A stretch of 64,000 nucleotides of DNA from Microbacterium sp. 1.5R (GCF_001889265.1 NZ_CP018151.1:1-64000), one strand, 5' to 3'. Shown: positions 48,560-56,753, counted from the first letter of the stretch. Made by a program: numbers and translations. The notes: generated by a model not told the origin, from the letters alone.

Positions 48560-49233
48560 TCCGTCTGAACGACATCACTCTGACCTTCCCCGACGGTGAC
48601 TCGCGGGTGACTGCCGTGGACGGTGTCTCACTCACGGCTCACCCCGGAACCGTCACCGGTATCACGGGACCCAGCGGCTCGGGAAAGTCCAGTCTGCTCG
48701 CCGTCGCCGGCACCCTCCTGCGTCCGGACTCCGGCGAGATCCTCATCGACGGGAACGACGTCACGGCCCTCAGTCCGGCCGAGGCGACGCGTCTGCGGCG
48801 GGACCGGATCGGGATCGTCTTCCAGCAGCCCAACCTCATCCCCTCTCTGACGGCCCGAGAGCAGCTGAGCGTCATGAAAGAGCTCGGCGCCCCGCACAGC
48901 CGACGCCGTCGCGCAGAGGCGTCCGCGCATGCGGATGAGCTGCTCTCGGCTGTCGGCCTCGCCGAGCATGGTCACAAGAGGCCGCACCAGCTCTCGGGCG
49001 GGCAGCGTCAGCGAGTCAACATCGCGCGAGCGCTCATGAACGATCCGAGAGTGCTCCTGGTCGACGAGCCCACCAGCGCTCTCGACCAGGAGCGCGGAGC
49101 GAGGATCATCGACCTCATCCTCCGACTCACCGATGAGCGCAACACCTCGACGCTGCTCGTCACCCATGACCTCGTGCACCTGCCGCGCATGCACGGGGTG
49201 CTGCACCTCGTGGACGGTCGCGTCACGCGGTAG
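48556..49233 (+). CDS. ABC transporter ATP-binding protein (LolD/MacB type)
   Basis: The product is 225 aa. Walker A is GPSGSGKS, the Q-loop FQQPNLIPSLTA, the signature LSGGQRQRVNIARAL, Walker B VLLVDEPTSALD and the switch His VTHD. It energises the preceding permease, with which it is translationally coupled. No separate periplasmic component is encoded. Confidence 0.93.
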   Translation: MIRLNDITLTFPDGDSRVTAVDGVSLTAHPGTVTGITGPSGSGKSSLLAVAGTLLRPDSGEILIDGNDVTALSPAEATRLRRDRIGIVFQQPNLIPSLTAREQLSVMKELGAPHSRRRRAEASAHADELLSAVGLAEHGHKRPHQLSGGQRQRVNIARALMNDPRVLLVDEPTSALDQERGARIIDLILRLTDERNTSTLLVTHDLVHLPRMHGVLHLVDGRVTR

Positions 49234-49299
49234 GCGGACCCGGTGACCGGGTGAGATGGGTATGAGGCGATCCTGTTACCGCGGAGTACGCTCGCTCGT

Positions 49300-50184
49300 G
49301 TGGGGCGGATCACGACGCGGAGACCGATACTGAAGCTCACTCTCGGGGAGGGAGCCACTCGGCGTGCCGACACGCTCGCCGTCGAGGAGCCCCTGGAGAT
49401 CCGGGTCGCAGGCTCACCGCTCGCCGTCACGATGCGCACTCCGGGGCATGACGTCGAGCTCGCGGCGGGGTTCCTCGTGTCCGAGGGGATCATCGCCCAG
49501 GCCGAAGACTTCCATTCGGCGATCCACTGCGGTGGCCCCGGCACCGGTGGACAGGAGAACACCTACAACGTGCTCGACATCAGCCTCGCTCACGGCGTCG
49601 CGCTTCCCGACCCCGAGGTCGCTCGGCGCTTCTACACGACCAGCTCCTGCGGGGTCTGCGGCAAGGCCAGCATCGACGCCGTCCGCACGGTGTCGCGGCA
49701 TCCGGTGTCCGTCGACGATGTCCAGGTCGGGGCCGAGCAGATCGCGTCGTTCCCTGATCGGCTGCGCGCCGAGCAGGCGGCGTTCGACAAGACCGGTGGT
49801 CTGCACGCCGCCGCGCTGTTCGACGCCGACTCGGGTGAACTGCTCGTGCTGCGCGAAGACGTCGGGCGTCACAACGCCGTCGACAAGGTGGTGGGGTGGG
49901 CGCTGCTGAACGACCGGCTTCCCCTGCGTCGGCAGATCCTCCAGGTCTCGGGCAGGGCGAGCTTCGAACTGGTGCAGAAGGCCGCGATGGCCGGCATCCC
50001 CCTGCTCAGTGCCGTCTCGGCCCCCTCGTCTCTCGCCGCCGAGCTCGCCGAGGAGGCCGGGGTGACGCTCATCGGGTTCGTCCGAGGGCGTTCGATGAAC
50101 ATCTATACGCACGCGCATCGGGTGCGCCTCGACGGGCTCGCACCGTCTGCGCACGCCGAAGAAGGGGCACGCCATGCTCGATAG
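49300..50184 (+). CDS. fdhD: Formate dehydrogenase accessory sulfurtransferase FdhD
   Basis: The product is 294 aa. FdhD transfers sulfur to the molybdenum cofactor of formate dehydrogenases. The catalytic CxxC loop is SSCGVCGKASID. Other family motifs are VEEPLEIRV near the N-terminus, REDVGRHNAVDKVVG and GRASFELVQKA. GTG 49300 lies seven bases after TACGCT, a leaderless arrangement; GTG at 49298 is out of frame. It overlaps the oxidoreductase start by 11 bases. Confidence 0.93.
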   Translation: MGRITTRRPILKLTLGEGATRRADTLAVEEPLEIRVAGSPLAVTMRTPGHDVELAAGFLVSEGIIAQAEDFHSAIHCGGPGTGGQENTYNVLDISLAHGVALPDPEVARRFYTTSSCGVCGKASIDAVRTVSRHPVSVDDVQVGAEQIASFPDRLRAEQAAFDKTGGLHAAALFDADSGELLVLREDVGRHNAVDKVVGWALLNDRLPLRRQILQVSGRASFELVQKAAMAGIPLLSAVSAPSSLAAELAEEAGVTLIGFVRGRSMNIYTHAHRVRLDGLAPSAHAEEGARHAR

Positions 50185-52519
50185 CCAGGGACCCATCCGC
50201 ACCGCGTTCGGGCTGATGCCCGCCGAGCCGCGTCAGGGCGGATACGGCCCTCGCACCGATCGACCGTGGTCGCGCAAGCCGTACCGGCATCCGGCCGCCG
50301 GGTGGGGAGCCGCCGTGTCGGTGGGGCGGGTGGTGCTGGATCAGCGAGAGCCCATCGCCGGACCGCTCGCGATGCTGCAGATGAACCACCCCGTGTCGGG
50401 CTACGACTGCCCCGGATGCGCGTGGCCGGACGACCCGGGCAATCTGAAGCTCGACATCTGCGAGAACGGCATCAAGCACGTCACGTGGGAGATGACGCGC
50501 AAGCGCGTCGACCGCCGGTTCTTCGCCGAGCATTCGGTCACCGAGCTCGCGACGTGGCCCGATTTCGACCTGGAAGACCAGGGTCGTCTCACTGAGCCGA
50601 TGGTCTACGACGCCGCCACCGATCACTACGTGCCGATCTCGTGGGACGACGCCTTCGCGCTCGTCGGCGACGAGCTGCAGGCGCTCGACAGTCCCGACGA
50701 GGCCGCGTTCTACACCTCGGGGCGTCTGAGCAACGAGGCGACCTTCCTGTATCAGCTGATGGTGCGCGAGTACGGCACCAACAACCTGCCCGACTGCTCG
50801 AACATGTGCCACGAGGCGTCCGGACGCGCGCTCAAGGCGTCGATCGCGACCGGCAAGGGCACTGTCGACATGCACGACTGGGACGACTGCGACGCCCTCT
50901 TCGTGCTGGGCGTGAACGCGGCATCCAATGCTCCCCGCATGCTCACCGCGCTCTCGGATGCCGTGAAGCGCGGCGCGCAGGTCGTGCACGTCAACCCGCT
51001 CGTCGAGGCCGGGGCGACCCGGACCATCGTGCCGCACGACTTCGTCGACATGGCGCGCTTCGCGGCGACGGACACGAGCACCATGAACCTGCAGGTGCGC
51101 CCGGGGGGCGATCTGGCGCTGATCCGCGGCATGTCGAAGGTCGTCTTCGAAGCCGCCGCCACCGACCCGTCGGTGCTGGACAGCGAATTCCTCAGCACTC
51201 TGACGAACGGCATCGACGAGTACCGCGCACTGGTCGACGCCACGAGCTGGGCAGATCTCGTCGTTCAGTCCGGCCTCACGGAAGAGCAGATCCGCGCCGC
51301 CGCTGCGGTCTATCTGGCCTCGGAGCGCACGATCATCAGCTGGTGCCTCGGCGTGAGTCAGCACGAGCACGGCGTCGACACGGTGCGCGAGATCGTCAAT
51401 CTGCTGCTCCTGCGCGGCAACATCGGCCGCAAGGGGGCGGGCCCGTCGCCGATCCGCGGACACAGCAACGTGCAGGGCAACCGCACGTGCGGCATCGATC
51501 ACCGGCCGACGGAGGCGTGGCTCGACCGCCTCGCGGAGGTCTGTCGCATCGAGCCGCCGCGGCATCCGGGGCTCGACACCGTCCGCACGATCGAGGCGAT
51601 GCATGACCGGCGCGTGAAGGTGTTCGTCGGCATGGGCGGCAACTTCGTGCTCGCCGCGCCCGACACCCCGTTCACCGCGCAGGGGCTCGAGAAGTGCCGC
51701 CTGACGGTGCAGGTGAGCACGAAGCTGAACCGCAGCCATCTCGTGCATGGCGAGAAGGCCCTGATCCTGCCGTGTCTCGGCCGCACCGAGCGTGACCAGC
51801 AGGCGCAGGGCCCGCAGGGCGTCACCGTCGAGGATGCGATGAGCATGGTGCACCTCTCGAGGGGACGCAAGCAGCCGGCATCCGCCTATCTGAGGTCGGA
51901 GCCGGCGATCATCGCCGGCATCGCGAAGGCGACCCTGCCGCACACGGCGACGCCCTGGGATTGGTACGTCGGCGACTACGACAACATCCGCGATGTGATG
52001 GCGAAGGTGCTGCCGGGGTTCGAGGGCTTCAACGACCTGATCCGCGACCGGCACGGGTTCCGCATTCCGCAGCCCGCCAGGGACCGCGTGTTCGAGACGC
52101 CGTCGGGCCGTGCCGAATTCTCCCTGGCTCCACTGCCGAACGTCATCCCCGAGTCCGCCGACACCCTGGTGCTGCAGACGGTGCGCTCGCACGACCAGTG
52201 GAACACCACGATCTACTCCAACGACGACCGGTACCGAGGCGTCAAGAACCTGCGCGAGCTCGTCTTCCTGCATGAGGACGACATGCGCGATCGCGGCCTC
52301 GTCGAGGGCGATCTGGTCGACATCGTGTCGACGTCGAAAGACGGGTCGACACGGATGCTGAAGGCGTTCCGCGCGGTTCCGTACGACCTGCCGCGCGGCA
52401 GCGCCGCCGGGTACATGCCGGAGATGAACGTGCTGATCGGTCGCAAGGATTTCAGTGTGCAGAGCGACCAGCCGCTGATGAAGAGCATCCAGGTGACGGT
52501 CTCGCGCGCGAGCGCGTGA
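50174..52519 (+). CDS. FdhF/YdeP-family molybdopterin oxidoreductase
   Basis: The product is 781 aa. Three N-terminal cysteines, C79 and C82 in DCPGCAWPD and C96 in DICENG, likely bind a [4Fe-4S] cluster. The large molybdopterin domain carries a probable Mo-ligand Cys208 in LPDCSNMCHE, where E. coli FdhF has selenocysteine, and a C-terminal MoCo dinucleotide domain starts near residue 640. The family is called YdeP-like; activity on formate is not proven. The fdhD neighbour supports a MoCo enzyme needing sulfuration. Confidence 0.88.
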   Translation: MLDSQGPIRTAFGLMPAEPRQGGYGPRTDRPWSRKPYRHPAAGWGAAVSVGRVVLDQREPIAGPLAMLQMNHPVSGYDCPGCAWPDDPGNLKLDICENGIKHVTWEMTRKRVDRRFFAEHSVTELATWPDFDLEDQGRLTEPMVYDAATDHYVPISWDDAFALVGDELQALDSPDEAAFYTSGRLSNEATFLYQLMVREYGTNNLPDCSNMCHEASGRALKASIATGKGTVDMHDWDDCDALFVLGVNAASNAPRMLTALSDAVKRGAQVVHVNPLVEAGATRTIVPHDFVDMARFAATDTSTMNLQVRPGGDLALIRGMSKVVFEAAATDPSVLDSEFLSTLTNGIDEYRALVDATSWADLVVQSGLTEEQIRAAAAVYLASERTIISWCLGVSQHEHGVDTVREIVNLLLLRGNIGRKGAGPSPIRGHSNVQGNRTCGIDHRPTEAWLDRLAEVCRIEPPRHPGLDTVRTIEAMHDRRVKVFVGMGGNFVLAAPDTPFTAQGLEKCRLTVQVSTKLNRSHLVHGEKALILPCLGRTERDQQAQGPQGVTVEDAMSMVHLSRGRKQPASAYLRSEPAIIAGIAKATLPHTATPWDWYVGDYDNIRDVMAKVLPGFEGFNDLIRDRHGFRIPQPARDRVFETPSGRAEFSLAPLPNVIPESADTLVLQTVRSHDQWNTTIYSNDDRYRGVKNLRELVFLHEDDMRDRGLVEGDLVDIVSTSKDGSTRMLKAFRAVPYDLPRGSAAGYMPEMNVLIGRKDFSVQSDQPLMKSIQVTVSRASA

Positions 52520-52534
52520 GGGCGCTCGCCTGAC

Positions 52535-52984
52535 TCAGGCCTCGGCGGTCACTGACTGAAGCGCGTGCACGACGGGGGCCAGCTCGGGCTGCGTGACCGC
52601 CTCGCCGAGAGCACGCTCGAGGGTCTCGTCGTGGATCGGATGCGCGTTCTCGTAGAGCGCCAGGCCGGCCGGGGTGAGCTCGGTGTAGATGCCCCGACGG
52701 TCGTCGGCGCAGAGGATGCGGGTGAGCAGCCCGCGGTCTTCGAGCCGTGTCACGAGACGCGTCGTGGCGCTCGGGCTCAGCGCGGTCGCGCGGGCGAGCT
52801 GCTGCATGCGCATGTGCCAGCCGTCCTGTCTGCTGAGGGCGTCGAGCACCGTGTACTCGACGACGGACAGGCCGACGGATGCGCCCAGTGCCTTCTCGAG
52901 GTCGGCCTCGATGATCCCGTGCAGAGCGGCGAGCGTTCGCCAGCCGCGTGCCCGGATCTCGACAGCGTCGTCTGAGATGCCCAC
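52535..52984 (-). CDS. MarR-family transcriptional regulator
   Basis: The product is 149 aa. A winged helix spans about 30-110 (LSVVEYTVLDALSRQDGWHMRMQQLARATALSPSATTRLVTRLEDRGLL), with the beta-wing residues DDRRGIYTELT. Helices at both ends form the dimer. GTG 52984 has GGAGGT four bases upstream. The reading frame continues far upstream through the divergent gene without meaning. It is divergent from the MFS exporter and probably represses it. Confidence 0.9.
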   Translation of the reverse strand: MGISDDAVEIRARGWRTLAALHGIIEADLEKALGASVGLSVVEYTVLDALSRQDGWHMRMQQLARATALSPSATTRLVTRLEDRGLLTRILCADDRRGIYTELTPAGLALYENAHPIHDETLERALGEAVTQPELAPVVHALQSVTAEA

Positions 52985-52995
52985 AGTGACCTCCG

Positions 52996-53073
52996 AAGTA
53001 GTTGCTTGCGCGGGATAGTTGCGTGTGCAATGATTATCCCTCGTGACGCAATATCCCGCGTCTGCAACTACTT
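52996..53073. promoter_or_regulatory. Repeated dyads in the MarR-MFS control region
   Basis: AAGTAGTTGC (52996-53005) and GCAACTACTT (53064-53073) are perfect inverted arms at the two edges. Between them are TTGCGTGTGCAA (53019-53030), a palindrome with a four-base spacer, and an imperfect GCGGGATA.../...TATCCCGC pair. Several GTTGC/GCAAC half-sites therefore face both genes, as expected for a dimeric repressor acting on both promoters. Confidence 0.6.
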
Positions 53074-53098
53074 TAGCAGAGGACCACGGAGCACACCC

Positions 53099-54286
53099 AT
53101 GCCACTCGGACTCATCGCACTCGCCATCGGCGCCTTCGGGATCGGACTCACCGAGTTCGTGATCATGGGGCTCCTCCCCGACGTCGCCGCGGACTTCGGG
53201 GTCACCGAGGCCACGGCCGGCTGGCTCATCTCGGGCTACGCGCTCAGCGTGGTCGTCGGTGCACTCGGCCTCACCGCCGCAACGACCCGTCTGCCCCGCA
53301 AACCGGTGCTGCTCGGCCTCGTCGTGCTGTTCATCGTCGGCAATGCGATCACCGCCCTCGCCCCCGACTACACGACCGCCATGATCGGACGCATCGTCGC
53401 GGCGCTGTGCCATGGAGCGTTCTTCGGCATCGGATCCGTCGTCGCCGCCGACCTCGTCGCCCCCGAGAAGAAGGCGCGGGCGATCGCGATCATGTTCACC
53501 GGCCTCACAGCGGCGAACGTGTTCGGTGTTCCGTTCGGAACCTTCCTCGGACAGCAGTTCGGCTGGCGGTCGACGTTCTGGGTCATCTCCGCCATCGGCA
53601 TCGTCGCCTTCGCGGGCATCGCTCTGCTGGTCACGGCACCGAAGACGGCAGGCCAGCAGGTGAGTCTGCGCGGCGAGCTCCGGGCCTTCCGGTCCGGACA
53701 GGTGTGGCTCTCGCTCATCGTCACCGCGCTCGCCTTCGGCGGCATGTTCGGCGCCTTCACCTACATCGCCTACACGCTCACCGGGGTCACGGGCTTCGCA
53801 GACACCACGGTGCCGTGGCTGCTCGTGCTCTTCGGCGCCGGGCTCGTCGCGGGCAACTGGATCGGCGGACGCCTGGCCGACCGATCGATCGACCGCACGC
53901 TGCTGATCTTCATCGCGGCTCTGGTCGTCGTGCTCGTGTTGTTCGGCTTCTTCGCCTGGTCGCAGCCCGTGACCATCGCGATCCTCGTTCTGATGGGCGC
54001 GTTCGGATTCGGCACGGTTCCGGGGGTTCAGAGCCGCATCATGCACTACGCCGGCGGTGCACCGACCCTCGCCTCCGGCGCCAACATCGGCGCCTTCAAC
54101 GTCGGCAACGCCCTCGGCGCGTGGGCGGGCGGCCTCGGCATCGCCGCAGGGCTCGGCTACACCTCGCCGATCTGGATCGGGGCCGCGATCACCGCATCCG
54201 CCCTGGTCGTCATGGTGATCGCCGTGGTCGCAGCCAGGAAGCCGTCGCCCGCCCCCACCGGCACGCTGCAGACCGTCGCCGCGTGA
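53099..54286 (+). CDS. DHA1-type MFS drug exporter
   Basis: The product is 395 aa with 12 transmembrane helices. The first helix has FGIGLTEFVIMGLLPDVA, resembling AraJ/CmlA-type exporters; helix 4-5 has ALCHGAFFGIGSVVAADL. The ATG at 53099 is preceded by GGAG. It probably extrudes a toxic compound or metabolite, under control of the divergent MarR protein. The following AKR starts 36 bases later and may be co-transcribed. Confidence 0.88.
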   Translation: MPLGLIALAIGAFGIGLTEFVIMGLLPDVAADFGVTEATAGWLISGYALSVVVGALGLTAATTRLPRKPVLLGLVVLFIVGNAITALAPDYTTAMIGRIVAALCHGAFFGIGSVVAADLVAPEKKARAIAIMFTGLTAANVFGVPFGTFLGQQFGWRSTFWVISAIGIVAFAGIALLVTAPKTAGQQVSLRGELRAFRSGQVWLSLIVTALAFGGMFGAFTYIAYTLTGVTGFADTTVPWLLVLFGAGLVAGNWIGGRLADRSIDRTLLIFIAALVVVLVLFGFFAWSQPVTIAILVLMGAFGFGTVPGVQSRIMHYAGGAPTLASGANIGAFNVGNALGAWAGGLGIAAGLGYTSPIWIGAAITASALVVMVIAVVAARKPSPAPTGTLQTVAA

Positions 54287-54321
54287 CCACCCGATTCGCA
54301 GAGAGAGAAAGAAGCACGAGC

Positions 54322-55155
54322 ATGAACGCTCCCACCGTCCCCACACTCACCCTGAACAACGGCATCGAGATGCCGCAGCTCGGATACGGCGTGTTCCAGG
54401 TGCCGGATGCCGAGACCACGGCCGCCGTCGCTGCCGCCCTCGACGCCGGGTACCGCAGCATCGACACCGCGGCGATCTACGGCAACGAGGCCGGCGTCGG
54501 GCGTGCGATCGCCGAGTCGGGCATCCCTCGCGACGAGCTGTTCGTGACGTCGAAGGTATGGATCTCCGACCACGGATACGACGCCGCCCTGCGCGCATAC
54601 GACGCGTCCCTCGAACGGCTCGGCCTCGATCACCTCGACCTGTACCTGATCCACTGGCCGACGCCTGCTCTGGCGACGTACCCCGAGACCTGGCGTGCGC
54701 TTGAGAGCCTCTACGCGGACGGGCGCGTACGAGCCATCGGCGTCTCGAACTTCGAACCCGAGCACCTCGCGCGCATCGCCTCAGAGGGTGGCGTCGTGCC
54801 CGCCGTCAACCAGGTCGAGGTCCACCCGGCGCTGCAGAACCGAGCGGTCGCCGAGGCGAACGCTCAGCGGGGGATCCTCACCGAAGCATGGAGCCCGCTC
54901 GCCCAGGGCGCCGTGCTCTCCGATCGCTCGGTCGTCGAGATCGCCGAGCGGCACGAGCGGACGCCGGCCCAGATCGTACTGCGTTGGCACCTGCAGCAGG
55001 GACGCATCGTGATCCCCAAGTCGGTGACCCCCGCTCGCATCGCCGAGAACCTCGACGTGTTCGGGTTCGAGCTCACCGACGACGAGCTGGCCGCGGTCGA
55101 CCGCCTCGAGCGCGACGGTCGCACCGGCCCGCACCCCGCCGCGTTCAACGGCTGA
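54322..55155 (+). CDS. Aldo/keto reductase (AKR5-like 2,5-diketo-D-gluconate reductase family)
   Basis: The product is 277 aa of the AKR barrel. Catalytic residues: Asp and Tyr in SIDTAAIYGNE, Lys in FVTSKVW, and His in YLIHWP. The NADPH-binding segment is IVIPKSVTPARIAENLDVF near the C-terminus. The substrate is unknown. GAGAGAGAAAGAAG precedes the ATG. The gene follows the exporter, which suggests the reductase modifies the same class of compound. Confidence 0.88.
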   Translation: MNAPTVPTLTLNNGIEMPQLGYGVFQVPDAETTAAVAAALDAGYRSIDTAAIYGNEAGVGRAIAESGIPRDELFVTSKVWISDHGYDAALRAYDASLERLGLDHLDLYLIHWPTPALATYPETWRALESLYADGRVRAIGVSNFEPEHLARIASEGGVVPAVNQVEVHPALQNRAVAEANAQRGILTEAWSPLAQGAVLSDRSVVEIAERHERTPAQIVLRWHLQQGRIVIPKSVTPARIAENLDVFGFELTDDELAAVDRLERDGRTGPHPAAFNG

Positions 55156-55171
55156 GGTCCTCGGGGCGGAC

Positions 55172-55199
55172 TGCGGGCGCAGTGGTCACTGCGCCCGCA
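55172..55199. terminator. Bidirectional hairpin between AKR and AroE-like genes
   Basis: TGCGGGCGCAGTG (55172-55184) pairs with CACTGCGCCCGCA (55187-55199). The two-base central gap would be opened to a slightly larger loop in RNA. It overlaps the last codons of the minus-strand gene and serves convergent transcription. Confidence 0.7.
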
Positions 55200-56004
55200 T
55201 GAACTCCTCGGCCGCCTGCACCTGAGCGGTGGAGGGGCGGATGCCGGTGTACAGCACGAACTGCTCGAGGGCCTGCAGGGTCGCCACCTCGGCCCCCGTG
55301 ATGACGGTCTTCCCGGCCGCGCGCCCTGCGGAGATCAGAGGCGTCTCCGCCGGCAGGGCGACGACGTCGAACACGACGGATGCCGCCGCGATCTGCTCCT
55401 CGGTGAACGACAGTGCGTGCTCGTCCGCGCCTCCCGCCATGCCGATCGGCGTGATGTTCACGATGATGTCGGCGGTGGCGGCATCCGCATCCGCCGTCCA
55501 GGCGAAGCCGTAGAGATCGGCCAGCCCTCGACCGCGCTCTTCGTTGCGGGCCGCGATCGTGACGCGGCTGAATCCGGCGTCACGGAAGGCGGCGGCGGTG
55601 GCCTTGGCCATCCCGCCTGAGCCCCGCAGCAGCACCGATGATGCAGGGTCGAGCGAGTTGCGCTCGATCAGCTGGGCGATCGCGCTGTAGTCCGTGTTGT
55701 ATGCGGTGAGCACCCCGTCATCGTTCACGATCGTGTTCACCGAGTCGATAGCCGTCGCCGAAGGGTCCATGCGGTCGACGAGCGCGATGACGTCTTCCTT
55801 GAACGGCATCGAGATCGCGCACCCGCGGATGCCGAGACCGCGCACGCCGGCGATCGCCTGGCCGAGGTCGGTCGGGGCGAAGGCCTTGTAGATCCAGTTC
55901 AGGCCCAGCTCCTCGTAGAGGAAGTTGTGGAATCGCGTGCCGTTGTTGCTCGGGCGTGCAGACAGCGAGATGCACAGGGTCATGTCCTTGTTCAGCATGG
56001 TCAC
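55186..56004 (-). CDS. Shikimate dehydrogenase-like protein (AroE family)
   Basis: The product is 272 aa. The N-terminal substrate domain has SLSARPSNNGTRFHN (a divergent form of AroE's PxxHS motif, with ARPSN in place of GxPxxHS), GCAISMPFKE including the catalytic Lys, and NTDYSA with Asp. The NADP Rossmann motif is RGSGGMAKA. The missing His and altered shikimate-binding loop suggest a quinate/shikimate-like or other substrate rather than housekeeping AroE. The GTG at 56004 lies six bases after TAGCCT. Confidence 0.83.
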   Translation of the reverse strand: MTMLNKDMTLCISLSARPSNNGTRFHNFLYEELGLNWIYKAFAPTDLGQAIAGVRGLGIRGCAISMPFKEDVIALVDRMDPSATAIDSVNTIVNDDGVLTAYNTDYSAIAQLIERNSLDPASSVLLRGSGGMAKATAAAFRDAGFSRVTIAARNEERGRGLADLYGFAWTADADAATADIIVNITPIGMAGGADEHALSFTEEQIAAASVVFDVVALPAETPLISAGRAAGKTVITGAEVATLQALEQFVLYTGIRPSTAQVQAAEEFMRAQ

Positions 56005-56069
56005 CGCACCAGGCTACTCGCGCAGTCCGTCCCGTCATTGCCACCGATGACGACGATCGTCAACCCCCC

Positions 56070-56099
56070 TTGGCGGGATCGAACGGACTCCCCTAGGGT
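56070..56099 (+). promoter_or_regulatory. Promoter of the putative ncRNA
   Basis: TTGGCG (56070-56075) and TAGGGT (56094-56099) are 18 bases apart and would start transcription at about 56106, exactly at the first paired base of the RNA structure. Confidence 0.65.
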
Positions 56100-56105
56100 G
56101 AAGGT

Positions 56106-56245
56106 GCATGCACAGGGGATTGATCGTCTCCGTCTTCCCCAGAGACGGGCTGCCTTCCCCAGAGGCAAAGGCGATCCGTGCATGCGATTGGGCCCTCTCG
56201 AGTAGTTCTGTCCCCAACGGACTGCTCGAGAGGGCCGCTGTCGTT
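56106..56245 (+). ncRNA. Candidate structured small RNA with twin C-rich loops
   Basis: GCATGCAC (56106-56113) pairs with GTGCATGC (56178-56185), extended by GGATTG (56117-56122) with CGATCC (56172-56177). Inside are two hairpins, CCGTC/GACGG (56130-56134, 56144-56148) and TGCC/GGCA (56151-56154, 56164-56167), which carry the identical nine-base loop TTCCCCAGA. A strong 16-bp hairpin (56191-56206 with 56221-56236, one wobble) then resembles a terminator, though the T tract is weak. There is no start codon or reading frame of interest. The architecture recalls the actinobacterial 6C RNA (two C-rich loops), but the loops have four Cs, not six. Confidence 0.6.
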
Positions 56246-56271
56246 TGTCTCCATCTCACAAATTTCGAATC

Positions 56272-56291
56272 TGTCCCCCAAATGGGGGACA
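56272..56291. promoter_or_regulatory. Palindrome before a -10 box in the csp upstream region
   Basis: TGTCCCCCA (56272-56280) and TGGGGGACA (56283-56291) are perfect 9-bp arms separated by AA. The right arm coincides with the -35 position of a possible -10 TAGGCT at 56310-56315, so a bound protein could control that transcript. Confidence 0.5.
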
Positions 56292-56344
56292 AAAGCAGGC
56301 GCGAGGGGTTAGGCTGGAATCTGACGCACCCTCCGGTCGTCTTC

Positions 56345-56375
56345 GGCCCTCATCGCTCCCCCCGCGGTGAGGGCC
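56345..56375 (+). promoter_or_regulatory. Hairpin with six-cytosine loop in the csp upstream region
   Basis: GGCCCTCA (56345-56352) pairs with TGAGGGCC (56368-56375), with an inner CGC/GCG pair and loop TCCCCCC (56357-56363). It lies about 24 bases after the predicted start of the TAGGCT transcript and is followed by ATTTTC, so it could be a short RNA's terminator or a regulatory hairpin. Confidence 0.4.
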
Positions 56376-56478
56376 ACACCATTTTCTGAGGGTCTCCATC
56401 TGCCCTGTCATGTGACCGCGGACGACCGCTCATGCAACATTTGGGTTACGGGCTGACATCAGGACTTCCGCTCAGCGC

Positions 56479-56500
56479 GTGCTCCACTAGCGTGGAGCAC
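56479..56500 (+). promoter_or_regulatory. Inverted repeat and -10 box nearest csp
   Basis: GTGCTCCA (56479-56486) and TGGAGCAC (56493-56500) flank TAGCGT (56488-56493), which would start the csp message near 56500 with a 47-base leader. Confidence 0.5.
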
Positions 56501-56546
56501 GTCGGGGCATCCTGCGTCGGCTTCTTTCCAGCAGAACAGGCAGTAC

Positions 56547-56753
56547 ATGAGCACCCAGGGCACGGTTAAGTGGTTCAACTCGGAGAAGGGCTTCGGCTTC
56601 ATCTCCCCCGACGACGGCGGCGCTGACGTTTTCGCGCACTACTCCGCCATCGAGTCATCCGGCTACCGCTCTCTTGAAGAGAACCAGCGAGTCGAGTTCG
56701 ACGTGGCGCAGGGCCCCAAGGGCCTGCAGGCTGAGAACATCCGTCCGCTCTGA
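56547..56753 (+). CDS. Cold-shock domain protein
   Basis: The product is 68 aa, a single cold-shock domain: an OB-fold single-stranded nucleic-acid chaperone. RNP1 is KGFGFI and RNP2 is VFAHY, both intact. Length and sequence match CspA-type proteins of Actinobacteria. The RBS is only a weak CAGG. The long gene-free region upstream holds several structured elements described separately. Confidence 0.95.
   Translation: MSTQGTVKWFNSEKGFGFISPDDGGADVFAHYSAIESSGYRSLEENQRVEFDVAQGPKGLQAENIRPL

Noticed and set aside
50069..52273. 734-codon minus-strand frame opposite the molybdopterin oxidoreductase
   Set aside because: A shadow frame rich in Arg/His/Asp without any motif; the plus-strand protein is clearly the real one.
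56106..56245. Cold-shock 5' leader (thermosensor) of csp
   Set aside because: The structure ends with a terminator-like hairpin about 300 bases before csp, and csp has its own -10 box at 56488, so it is more likely a separate RNA.
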